In this document: one piece after another, positions 7,474 to 15,099 of the stretch
Layout: each line of letters opens with the position of its first letter
How positions within the stretch are numbered: position 1 is the first letter of the stretch
Origin: Candidatus Methanovirga meridionalis
Lineage (GTDB): Archaea > Methanobacteriota > Methanobacteria > Methanobacteriales > Methanobacteriaceae
Reading direction: 5' to 3'
DNA: 25,392 nt
NCBI GenBank assembly: GCA_031289325.1
Contig: JAITPS010000115.1
Location: forward strand, 1-25,392
Notes under the pieces: generated by a model
Told to the model about the DNA's origin: nothing
Database searches by the model: none
The model's input: the letters and a program-made list of their open reading frames with translations, nothing else
Program-made: the position numbers and the translations under genes

Positions 7474-8859
7474 ATGAATGCTGATATAAAGACAAAAGAA
7501 TACACCACTGTTACTGAAGTTGCAGGACCTTTAATGATAGTTGAAGGTGTTGAAGGTGTTGCTTATAGTGAAATCGTTGAGATAGAAACACCTAATGGTG
7601 AACATAGAAGAGGACAAGTTTTAGAAGTTGAAAATGATCGTGCTGTTGTTCAGGTATTTGAGGGAACAACAGACCTTAATACAAAAACTACAAAAACAAG
7701 GTTCACGGGCGAAACCGCTAAAATTGGTGTTTCAGTAGATATGATGGGTCGTATTTTTGATGGTACTGGTAAACCAATTGATGGTGGTCCAGATATAATT
7801 CCTGAAATGGAGTTAGATATTAACGGAGCACCTATGAATCCATCTGCTCGTGAATTTCCTGCAGAATTTATTCAAACAGGTATTTCCACAATTGATGGAA
7901 TGAATACACTGGTTCGTGGTCAAAAACTCCCTATATTTTCAGGTTCAGGTTTACCGCACAATGATTTAGCAGCTCAAATTGCAAGACAAGCTAAAGTTAG
8001 AGCAGCAGAAGATACAGATTTTGCTGTTATATTCGCTGCTATGGGTATTACTCACGAAGAGGCTAATTTTTTCATGAAAGATTTTGAAAGAACAGGTGCA
8101 CTTGAAAGAGTAACTGTTTTCATGAACTTAGCTGATGACCCTTCAATTGAAAGAATTCTTACTCCTAAAATGGCACTTACAACAGCTGAATATTTAGCTT
8201 TTGAAAAAGATATGCATGTATTAGTTATTTTAACTGATTTAACTAACTACTGTGAAGCATTAAGAGAAGTTTCTGCTGCAAGAAATGAGGTGCCTGGAAG
8301 AAGAGGTTATCCTGGATACATGTATACAGATTTATCAGGTATATACGAACGTGCTGGACGTATTAGAGGAAAGGAAGGTTCTATTACTCAGATGCCTATA
8401 TTGGTAATGCCTCAAGATGATATTACCCATCCAATTCCAGATTTAACTGGTTACATTACAGAAGGACAAATTGTACTTAGCCGTGAACTTTATAGGAAAG
8501 GTATATATCCTCCAGTAGATGTACTTCCATCACTATCAAGATTAATGAGTGGTGGTATTGGAAATGAAAGGACTCGTGAAGATCATAGTGGAGTTTCAGA
8601 CCAACTTTATTCTGCTTATGCAGAAGGTCGTAACTTAAGAGATTTAGTAGCTGTTGTTGGTGAAGAAGCATTAACTCCAAGAGATCAAAGCTTCTTGAAA
8701 TTTGCTGATGAATTTGAAAAACAATTCATGACCCAGGCTAAAGATGAAGATAGAACAATAGAAGAAACATTAGATCTTGGTTGGAAATTACTCAGCTTAC
8801 TTCCTAAATCTGAACTTAAAAGAGTTAAAGAGGAACATATTCCTAAATATCTCCCATGA
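7474..8859 (+). CDS. ahaB: A-type ATP synthase regulatory subunit B
   Basis: The 461-residue protein is the non-catalytic partner of AhaA, forming the alternating A3B3 hexamer. The beta-barrel N-terminal domain (about 10-80) is followed by the nucleotide-binding fold. The Walker A position reads GSGLPHND (157-164) instead of GxxGxGKT, the hallmark of B subunits. Further conserved stretches include DFAVIFAAMGITHEEANFF, VPGRRGYPGYMYTDLS and ERAGRIRGKEGSITQ. Length is normal and no residues typical of the family appear to be missing. The ATG follows a GGTG ribosome site after the 141-nt spacer. Confidence 0.98.
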   Translation: MNADIKTKEYTTVTEVAGPLMIVEGVEGVAYSEIVEIETPNGEHRRGQVLEVENDRAVVQVFEGTTDLNTKTTKTRFTGETAKIGVSVDMMGRIFDGTGKPIDGGPDIIPEMELDINGAPMNPSAREFPAEFIQTGISTIDGMNTLVRGQKLPIFSGSGLPHNDLAAQIARQAKVRAAEDTDFAVIFAAMGITHEEANFFMKDFERTGALERVTVFMNLADDPSIERILTPKMALTTAEYLAFEKDMHVLVILTDLTNYCEALREVSAARNEVPGRRGYPGYMYTDLSGIYERAGRIRGKEGSITQMPILVMPQDDITHPIPDLTGYITEGQIVLSRELYRKGIYPPVDVLPSLSRLMSGGIGNERTREDHSGVSDQLYSAYAEGRNLRDLVAVVGEEALTPRDQSFLKFADEFEKQFMTQAKDEDRTIEETLDLGWKLLSLLPKSELKRVKEEHIPKYLP

Positions 8860-8864
8860 ACCAC

Positions 8865-8878
8865 CTTAAATATTTAAG
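8865..8878. promoter_or_regulatory. Perfect 14-bp palindrome between ahaB and ahaD
   Basis: CTTAAATATTTAAG is self-complementary over all 14 bases and lies 6 nt after the ahaB stop, in the 89-nt spacer before ahaD. It could be a protein-binding site. It could also be chance, because A/T palindromes are common at this base composition. Confidence 0.35.
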
Positions 8879-8948
8879 TTTTAAGAAATTTTCAATAAAT
8901 TGGTTCGTAAATAACTTATAATCTATATGCAATATAGGGAGGGAAAAA

Positions 8949-9593
8949 ATGGCTCAGGATACTATTGAAGGAATAAATCCAACACGAATGGAACTTTTAA
9001 ACCTTAAAAATAGGGAAAAACTCGCGGTTAAAGGTCATAGTTTACTTAAAGAAAAACGTGATGCTTTAATTATGGAGTTTTTTGAAATATTAGATAGGGT
9101 TAAAGGTTCTCGTGAAAAAACTGAAAAAAAACTTAAAGAAGCTTACACAAATTTAACTGATGCTCAAGTTATAATGGGAGATTTAAGTGTTCAAAAAGCT
9201 GCTTTATCTGTTAAAGAATCTGTTAATGTTAAAATAGAGTCAAGAAGTATTATGGGAGTAATAGTTCCTGTTGTTGATTCTCAAATAGATTCAAAAACAG
9301 TTTTAACAAGAGGTTATGGATTTTCAGACACATCAGCGAAATTAGATGAAGCAGCAAAAAAATTTGAGGAATCAGTTGCTTTAATAATTGAACTTGGTGA
9401 GATAGAGAAAACAATCTATCTTTTAGCTGCTGAAATTGAATCTACTAAACGTCGTGTCAATGCTTTAGAACATATTATGATTCCTAAAATTAAAAATACT
9501 GTAAAATCTATTGAAATGAGACTTCAAGAAATGGAAAGAGAAACATTTGTTCAATTAAAAATGATTAAATCCGCAATCGATGCTAATTCTTAG
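8949..9593 (+). CDS. ahaD: A-type ATP synthase subunit D (central stalk)
   Basis: The 214-residue protein has the two long antiparallel helices of subunit D: an N-terminal coiled coil (about 10-70, starting GINPTRMELLNLKNREKLAVKGHSLL) and a C-terminal one (about 120-210, containing ESTKRRVNALEHIMIP). These enclose a shorter central region. It is the rotating shaft that transmits torque between the c-ring adaptor and the A3B3 head, with AhaF bound to it. An unusually strong ribosome site, AGGGAGGG, lies just upstream. It is the last gene of the operon and is followed by T-rich sequence and repeats. Confidence 0.97.
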   Translation: MAQDTIEGINPTRMELLNLKNREKLAVKGHSLLKEKRDALIMEFFEILDRVKGSREKTEKKLKEAYTNLTDAQVIMGDLSVQKAALSVKESVNVKIESRSIMGVIVPVVDSQIDSKTVLTRGYGFSDTSAKLDEAAKKFEESVALIIELGEIEKTIYLLAAEIESTKRRVNALEHIMIPKIKNTVKSIEMRLQEMERETFVQLKMIKSAIDANS

Positions 9594-9818
9594 ATTTACA
9601 TTTTTAATTTTTTAATCTATATGTTGATTTATTATAGTATGAAATTTAAAGCATGAAATTTAAATTTTTACAAAAATTGAAGATTATTTTCTAAGAAAAT
9701 TATTTTTTTTCTAATTTTCATTAAAATCAATTTTTTTATAATTAAATTATTATTTTTAAAAAATAAACTATTTAATTATAAATTAATAAAATTTATTAGA
9801 TAATTTTGAAAATTAGAA
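9594..9818 (+). terminator. T-rich region after ahaD, likely operon terminator
   Basis: After the ahaD stop there are T-tracts at 9601-9617 and around 9706-9715 (eight T), the kind of signal that terminates archaeal transcription. No strong GC hairpin is present. The 12-mer ATGAAATTTAAA appears twice close together around 9640-9665. No coding sequence is visible. Confidence 0.4.
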
Positions 9819-10307
9819 TATAGTGTATGAAATAATGTGTTTAAGCACAGAAAAACTTCGTTTTTCTAATTGAACAAGTTCAATAATGAAGTTTTTAAAA
9901 ATGAAACATGCATTTGAATTTTTAATTAAAAAAAATTATAGTTATTATTTTTAAACAGGAGAATAAATTCTCAACAATAAAGAAATAAAAATTGTTATTT
10001 AAAAAATTAATTTAATTTTCATTGAAATTTTTAAACAGGTGAATAAATTCTCCTAAGTTGAAAATAAATTTTTAAAAATAAGATATTTAAAATAAATGAT
10101 TATAGTGTATGAAATAATGTTTTTAAGTACAGAAAAACTTTGTTTTTCTAATTGAACAAGTTCAATAATGAAGCTTTTAAAAATGAAACATAATTATTAA
10201 ATTTTTAATTAAAAAAGTTATAATTATTATTTTTAAACAGGTGAATAAATTCTCCTAAGTTGAAAATAAATTTTCAACAATACGATATTTAAAATAAATG
10301 ATTAATT
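9819..10307. repeat. Dispersed repeat module C, two direct copies
   Basis: Copy 1 (9819-10100) and copy 2 (10101-10307) are direct, closely similar and abutting. Both begin TATAGTGTATGAAATAATG. They then carry a stem-loop (copy 1: AGAAAAACTTCGTTTTTCT at 9849-9867), the palindrome TTGAACAAGTTCAA (9870-9883 in copy 1), the phrase AACAGGTGAATAAATTCTCC, and an AAATAAATGATTA tail. Copy 1 has an internal duplication of the AACAGG.GAATAAATTCTC part. No open reading frame is shared. Related copies or fragments lie near 12241-12280, 14415-14470 and 17555-17710. The segment 10308-10490 shows only AT-rich sequence and a promoter. Confidence 0.85.
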
Positions 10308-10453
10308 ACAAACTTTTTTTTATAACACTATAGTCACAAACATTTTTTATAACACTATATTTTAATAAAAATTAAAAAATTTCAATAAGAAAATCATTTT
10401 TTTCTAACTTCAAAATGCTTTTAATGTTTCATAATTTTATTTTTTTTATACCG

Positions 10454-10463
10454 TTTATATATT
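10454..10463 (+). promoter_or_regulatory. TATA box for the small membrane protein gene
   Basis: TTTATATATT, preceded by ACCG, lies 28-37 nt before the ATG at 10491. Archaeal spacing predicts initiation within a few bases of the start codon, so the message would have a very short leader or none. No Shine-Dalgarno is seen, consistent with that. Confidence 0.55.
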
Positions 10464-10490
10464 ATTATAAATTCTCATTTTGGATATTAT

Positions 10491-10640
10491 ATGAAACGAG
10501 ATCCTTTTAAACAATATTTCAAAGATCCAGATAAAAAAGCTAAATTGTTCGTATCTTTAACAATAGCTATGATTTGTTCTACTGTATTATTAACCATTGG
10601 AACAATAATTTTTATTTTAATACTTTTAAAAATAATATAA
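10491..10640 (+). CDS. 49-residue single-span membrane protein, unknown function
   Basis: The frame encodes a short charged N terminus (MKRDPFKQYFKDPDKKAKL, residues 1-19) followed by one hydrophobic segment (about 20-49, running to the C terminus). This predicts a small protein with an N-terminal tail rich in Lys and Asp and one membrane helix. I do not recognise the family. Support for it being real comes from a good TATA box at leaderless distance, a compositional contrast with the repeats before it, and a plausible membrane topology. It lies about 900 nt after the ATP synthase operon and converges on the ATP-grasp gene 75 nt away. A link to the synthase is only a guess from position. Confidence 0.65.
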   Translation: MKRDPFKQYFKDPDKKAKLFVSLTIAMICSTVLLTIGTIIFILILLKII

Positions 10641-10715
10641 TTAAGAAGTTTTTTCTCTAATATGAGTTTAATAATTTATATTTAATTTAAGTTTATATTG
10701 GGGTTAATTTATTAT

Positions 10716-11990
10716 TTATTTAAATATTATATTTATATCATTACTTATTTTTTCGATATCTACTCGTAAATTCTTTATTTTTTCATTTTTAGCACTTAAT
10801 GTCAACATTGGTTGATTTTTTTCTATTATTGTATTTTCATAAGGAATATCAGAAATAGTTATATTTTTATTTAAATTTTGAAGATTACTTGCATTGAATT
10901 TTAACTGTTTTGGAGCATAAATAATTTTCTTCATAGAATAATTTTTAGGGTTTGGAATATCAATTAAATCTCCATGGCATGCTTTAATATGAGCATCTAA
11001 GAGATTTATTTCAAAAACTTCTTCAACAGATTCATAGGTACCTTGAAATCTGGGATTTACTTCAATAATATTTATTTCACCATCTTTATGGATCAAATCA
11101 ATACCATTTGACCCTATAAGATTTAAATCACTAATCATATCTTCGCATAGTTTATAAATTTTTTTTAAAATTGCTATTCCATGTTTACCTTTATCAATTG
11201 GAGTAATGTTGCCTGAATATCTAAAATCTTTTTTATATTTGCTTGTTTGATAATAATTATTGTTAATATTTTCACTTACAACAAAGGCTTTATTATCATC
11301 TTTAGTTCCAAGTACAGAACAGCTTAGATTATCTCCAGGAATATATTCTTGTAAAATTAAACTTGTTTTTTTATGATTATATAAATTAGATAGCATCTCT
11401 TTAGATTGAAAGAGTGATTCATTATTTAAAAAATTTATTCCATATCCACCAGATTCATTAATATCTTTTAAAATAAATTCCATATCATCGTATTGTTTAA
11501 TTATATCTAAAGCATCATCACCACCATCACCACATAATTTAAATGTTAATGGTAGCATATATTTATTTTTCATTTTTTTATAGAATTTATACTTATTTTC
11601 TACATTTTGTGTATCCTTATTCCCAATAATTTTTTTTTTATTTTTTTTTAGAATATTATTCAATTTTGAAACATTAAATGCATCTTTAACACGATTTTTA
11701 AGTTTAAGATTTCCATTAAAATAGTTAGGTGAGATACCAGTTGTAAGTACAATATAATCAACAGTCTCAATCCAATCAGAAGAATTGTTTAGAATTTCAA
11801 TAAAATTAAATTTCTCTTCAAAAAATCCACAACTTTGATATGGTTTTTGTTGAAGTACATGTTTTTCTTTATAAACCGTACTACAATCTAAAGTATTATA
11901 ATAGCTTGAAGAATAAGTTTGATAATTTAATTTAAGAGCAGAATTTATTAATGTTCGTGTATTAATGCCTAAAATAAGTAATTTTTCCAT
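10716..11990 (-). CDS. ATP-grasp domain protein (carboxylate ligase-like)
   Basis: The 424-residue protein has an N-terminal Rossmann-like region (MEKLLILGINTRTL, then DYIVLTTGIS near 78-87) and a central ATP-grasp fold. The latter shows FILKDINESGGYGINFL (about 172-188, the ATP-binding lysine and flexible loop), LILQEYIPGDNLSCSVLG (211-228) and the metal-binding INIIEVNPRFQGTYE (307-320). This family ligates a carboxylate to an amine or thiol using ATP. The substrate cannot be read from the sequence; it resembles the archaeal COG2232-type carboligase group. The ATG at 11990 has a GTGATT ribosome site located between it and the upstream tRNA gene, only 18 nt away, so the two are probably one transcript. 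A/T-rich codon use is like its neighbours. Confidence 0.8.
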   Translation of the reverse strand: MEKLLILGINTRTLINSALKLNYQTYSSSYYNTLDCSTVYKEKHVLQQKPYQSCGFFEEKFNFIEILNNSSDWIETVDYIVLTTGISPNYFNGNLKLKNRVKDAFNVSKLNNILKKNKKKIIGNKDTQNVENKYKFYKKMKNKYMLPLTFKLCGDGGDDALDIIKQYDDMEFILKDINESGGYGINFLNNESLFQSKEMLSNLYNHKKTSLILQEYIPGDNLSCSVLGTKDDNKAFVVSENINNNYYQTSKYKKDFRYSGNITPIDKGKHGIAILKKIYKLCEDMISDLNLIGSNGIDLIHKDGEINIIEVNPRFQGTYESVEEVFEINLLDAHIKACHGDLIDIPNPKNYSMKKIIYAPKQLKFNASNLQNLNKNITISDIPYENTIIEKNQPMLTLSAKNEKIKNLRVDIEKISNDINIIFK

Positions 11991-12008
11991 TAAATCACAA
12001 AGTTAAGA

Positions 12009-12080
12009 TAGTCCCGAGCGGAGTCGAACCGCCGTCTCCGGGTCCAAAGCCTAGAAGGATTACCACTACCCTACGGGACT
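12009..12080 (-). tRNA. tRNA-Gln (anticodon UUG)
   Basis: Read on the minus strand, the acceptor stem AGTCCCG pairs with CGGGACT, the discriminator is A and no CCA is encoded. The D-arm is GGGTAGTGGTAATCC, the anticodon loop CTTTGGA gives UUG, and the T-arm is GGCGG-TTCGACT-CCGCT. The anticodon stem CTAGG/CCCGG contains one G-U pair and one A-C mismatch at its centre (positions 29-41). No intron is seen. A TATA-like TTTATTAT on the + strand at 12105-12112 is correctly placed upstream. The gene is followed after 18 nt by the ATP-grasp gene on the same strand. Confidence 0.95.
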
Positions 12081-12181
12081 GATTTATTTTAGTTTAAAAA
12101 AAAATTTATTATAGCATTCAAAATTTTATTAAAACTTCTATTTAAATATATCTATTATTTGATGACTAAAATTTTATGTAT

Positions 12182-12650
12182 TTTAAAAATTTTTAATATT
12201 AGATTTGGGTACCGTAAATTTAGCATAGATTTTTAATTGAAAAATGAAGAAAAACTTCGTTTTTCTAATAGTACCTATTACATTACCCATACAAATAATT
12301 AATTATTTATATACCATTAATAATATATATTATTTAAAATTTAAAATTATAGATTTTTATAAAATGATATTTAAAATTATATTGTATTCATGAAGTTCTT
12401 AATAAATAATTTTTTTTAAATAAATATTTAAAAAATTTTTTAAATAATAATTTTTATTTCTTCATTTTTAAAAATAATAACTATTTCATATACTATAATT
12501 TAAAATTATTTATATTAATCAAATTATATTTATATTATTTAAAATTATGGATTTTTATAAAATGATATTTAAAATTAAATAATTTAATAAAAAAATTTAT
12601 TATTCAAAATTCAAGAACTTTTCATAATGACTATATATTTTAGAAGTTTA
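12182..12650. repeat. Composite of modules C, A and B, + orientation
   Basis: The 726-nt gap between the tRNA and the next gene is mostly repeat. A module C fragment has its stem-loop AGAAAAACTTCGTTTTTCT at 12248-12266. Part of module B spans about 12291-12380, a module A variant about 12387-12430, and a fuller module B about 12500-12645 ending in AAGAACTTTTCATAATGACT. Each is degenerate relative to the copies at 13895-14634. No coding sequence is visible. Bases 12651-12806 hold the upstream region of the following gene, with a possible TATA box (GAATATAAAA) around 12741-12750. Confidence 0.75.
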
Positions 12651-12806
12651 TATTTACATATAATAAATAAATAAATATTTAATTAATAATAATTTCTTGT
12701 ATTCATTGATGTTATAAGATATGTTCTGTATTATTTGGGTGAATATAAAATCATTTAACGATAAAATTAAATTATTATTAATTAAAAACAAGTAAGATGT
12801 GATTTT

Positions 12807-13862
12807 TTGTATACTATACACTCAGTTAAAGAACTTCAAGAACTTAATCCATATATAATAATTGGATGTGGTGGGGGTGGAGAGAAATTTTCCAATTTTG
12901 AAGGGATTAGAGCTGTTGGGTTTGTGGATAATGATGAACAAAAGCAAAAAAAATCTTTTTGTGGATCTAATGTTTCACCAGATCTTTTATCTCTAATTAA
13001 AAGTACAGATGCTAAAACCGTAGCTATCATGTTACCAATAGGTGCAGAAGGAACAGCATTAATGTATGCAGTTCAAGCTATTTCATCAGGAAAAAATGTT
13101 GTATCTTCATTTAGATCACTTCCATTAATGGAAAATCCATCTTTGTTAAAGTTAGCAAAAGATAAAAATGTTATCTTAAAAGAAATTAATTCCCGTTTAG
13201 ATGTTATTGAGAAAATTTTTGGAATTAGAATAGAAAAGTGCTGTGAAATTTTACCTAAAATATCATATAAACCAAAGGCATCGATTGTATTTGTTGGAGG
13301 AACTTCTCAAGAATGTGGTAAACGAACCACAACAAGATTGTTAGGAAAAGAAGCTATAAAAAGAGGAATCAATGTAGGAATAATATCTACTGATGAAATG
13401 GGAATAGAAGAACCAACTGACATGAATTTTAGGATAGGAAGTCTTTCAGCTATGGATATTAGTTCTGCAATATTACAAGCAATAAAAACTGTTGAAGAAA
13501 AAAAATCTCCAGAAATAATTTTCATTGAAGGACAATCAAGTTTAACTGAGGTTAAAAATCCTCATCCTCGGGGATTATCAGCTTCTATATTAATTGGTGC
13601 CGCACCAGATGCTACAATAGTTTGTCATAGACCAAATCATCCTTATAGGTATCCACGAGGAATTGATCATGAAATTAAAGCTATTGAAGCAGTTGAACCA
13701 ACGAAAGTAATTGCTTTATCTATAAACTTAATTAATGCAGAGAATAATATAACTCTCGATGATTTTTCAAAATATAAATTACCAGTAGCTGATGTTAAAA
13801 ATATGGGGGCAAAAATACTTTTAGATAGTATTTTAGATTACTTGAATAATAAAAATAATTAA
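12807..13862 (+). CDS. DUF1611 / COG3367 family P-loop protein (DgcN-like)
   Basis: The 351-residue protein has two parts. Residues 1 to about 145 form a Rossmann-like domain beginning YIIIGCGGGGEKF (16-28), with VGFVDND (about 37-43). Residues about 155-345 form a P-loop domain with GGTSQECGKRTT (164-175), IISTDEMGIEEPTDMNF and IIFIEGQSSLTEV. This matches the DUF1611 family, which includes bacterial DgcN, linked to D-amino-acid metabolism; the archaeal role is not established. The only start codon in frame near the beginning is TTG at 12807, with GTGAT at 12799-12803 in front. A stop at 12783 excludes a longer version. It stands alone, flanked by repeats on both sides. Confidence 0.88.
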   Translation: MYTIHSVKELQELNPYIIIGCGGGGEKFSNFEGIRAVGFVDNDEQKQKKSFCGSNVSPDLLSLIKSTDAKTVAIMLPIGAEGTALMYAVQAISSGKNVVSSFRSLPLMENPSLLKLAKDKNVILKEINSRLDVIEKIFGIRIEKCCEILPKISYKPKASIVFVGGTSQECGKRTTTRLLGKEAIKRGINVGIISTDEMGIEEPTDMNFRIGSLSAMDISSAILQAIKTVEEKKSPEIIFIEGQSSLTEVKNPHPRGLSASILIGAAPDATIVCHRPNHPYRYPRGIDHEIKAIEAVEPTKVIALSINLINAENNITLDDFSKYKLPVADVKNMGAKILLDSILDYLNNKNN

Positions 13863-13894
13863 AAATAACATTATAATATTTTAAGATTATAGTA

Positions 13895-14138
13895 GTTTTG
13901 ATAAAGTTATTAATAAATAGTTTTTTAAAAATAAATATTATTAAAAGATATAATGGTTTTGATAAAGTTCTTAATAGATAACTTTTTTAAAATAAATATT
14001 ATTAAAAGATATAATGGTTTTGATAAAGTTATTAATAAATAGTTTTTTAAAAATAAATATTATTAAAAGATATAATGGTTTTGATAAAGTTCTTAATAAA
14101 TAACTTTTTTAAAATAGATATTATTAAAAAATATTGAT
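13895..14138. repeat. Four tandem copies of the 61-bp module A
   Basis: Copies begin at 13895, 13956, 14017 and 14078 with GTTTTGATAAAG, an exact 61-bp period. Copies 1 and 3 share ATTAATAAATAGTTTTTTAA, while copies 2 and 4 share CTTAATA.ATAACTTTTTT. The array is thus a duplicated 122-bp dimer. The same unit occurs twice at 17714-17843 and once inverted near 20180-20250. No coding potential is seen. Confidence 0.93.
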
Positions 14139-14634
14139 TTAAAATTATTTATATTAATTAAAATAAATTTATATTATTTAAAATTTAAAATTATATATTT
14201 TTATGAAATAATATTTAAAATTAAATAATTTAATAAAACAATTATCATTTTAAAATTTAAGAACTTTTCCATAACTACTAAAATTAAAATAAGTTTATAT
14301 TAATTAAAATTATATATTTTTATAAAATGATATTTGAAATTAAATAATTTAATAAAAAAATTTATCATTAAAAATTTAAGAACTTTTCCATAGTAACTAT
14401 ATATTATTAAAAGATATTATAGTGTATGAAATAATGTTTGCAATTAATGAAACTTTTTAAATTATACTATAAAATATTAATTTAAAATTATTTATATTAA
14501 TCAAAATAAATCTATATTAATTAAAATTTAAAATTATGGGCTTTTATAAAGTGAGATATTTAAAATTAAATAATTTAATAAAAAAATTATCATTTTAAAA
14601 TTTAAGAACTTTTTCATAATGACTATATTAGAAC
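14139..14634. repeat. Three module B copies with a module C fragment
   Basis: Module B copies occupy about 14139-14285, 14286-14405 and 14471-14630. Each contains the TTTTTATAAAATGATATTT-like part, a TTAAATAATTTAATAAAA part and an AAATTTAAGAACTTTT end. Between the second and third lies a truncated module C (14415-14470, starting TATAGTGTATGAAATAATG). The last copy ends CATAATGACTATA, 17 nt before the sepF start, so the repeat supplies nearly all upstream sequence of that gene. Confidence 0.8.
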
Positions 14635-14648
14635 AGGAGATTATTAGA

Positions 14649-15029
14649 ATGGGATTTATTGATCAGTTTAAAAGAAGTCTTGGCATGGAAGAAGAAAAAA
14701 GAAAACCTATAAAACCATTTGTAGAAGAAATTTTAAAAAGTAGTAGTGAAAGTATATCTATCACTCCAGAACAACCTTTTTATGAAATTATATTAATTAA
14801 ACCAAAATCAGAAGATGATATGGATTATGTTCGCGACCAAATAATTGAAGGAAATGCTGTTATTGTGGATGTTGCTTATCTTGAAAAAGAAGCCTTTGAA
14901 ATGATGGGAACAAAATTAAATATTTTAAGAAAAGAACATAAAGCTGAAGTTATTTTATTAGGTAAAGTAAAAAATAAACATTTGATTTTAATAGGTCCAG
15001 ATAAAATTAAGATTATTAAAAAAGGTTAA
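14649..15029 (+). CDS. sepF: Cell-division protein SepF (FtsZ membrane anchor)
   Basis: The 126-residue protein begins MGFIDQFKRSLGMEEEKRK, an amphipathic helix typical of the SepF membrane-targeting sequence, then a short linker. The SepF core follows at about 43-122 (YEIILIKPKSEDDMDYVRDQIIEGNAVIVDVAYLEK through LILIGPDKIKI). Archaeal SepF, studied in Methanobrevibacter smithii and Haloferax, tethers FtsZ to the membrane at the division site. An in-frame ATG at 14619 would add ten residues. I reject it because it lies inside a dispersed repeat and because AGGAGA (14635-14640) is positioned for the ATG at 14649. The gene converges on the pmbA-like gene 70 nt away. Confidence 0.9.
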   Translation: MGFIDQFKRSLGMEEEKRKPIKPFVEEILKSSSESISITPEQPFYEIILIKPKSEDDMDYVRDQIIEGNAVIVDVAYLEKEAFEMMGTKLNILRKEHKAEVILLGKVKNKHLILIGPDKIKIIKKG

Positions 15030-15099
15030 ATTTGTTTCAATGTATCATTTACTAAATATTATTTTATATTGAGCTTAGATAATATTAACGATCCTTTAT

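Noticed and set aside
9819..10307. Insertion sequence or prophage remnant
   Set aside because: No transposase, integrase or terminal inverted repeat is visible; only non-coding repeats are seen.
13895..14138. CRISPR array
   Set aside because: The 61-bp units are tandem without unique spacers and no cas genes are present; the other repeats also lack the repeat-spacer pattern.
14619..14648. Ten-residue N-terminal extension of SepF
   Set aside because: The upstream ATG belongs to a dispersed repeat, and the ribosome site and the typical SepF N terminus point to the ATG at 14649.
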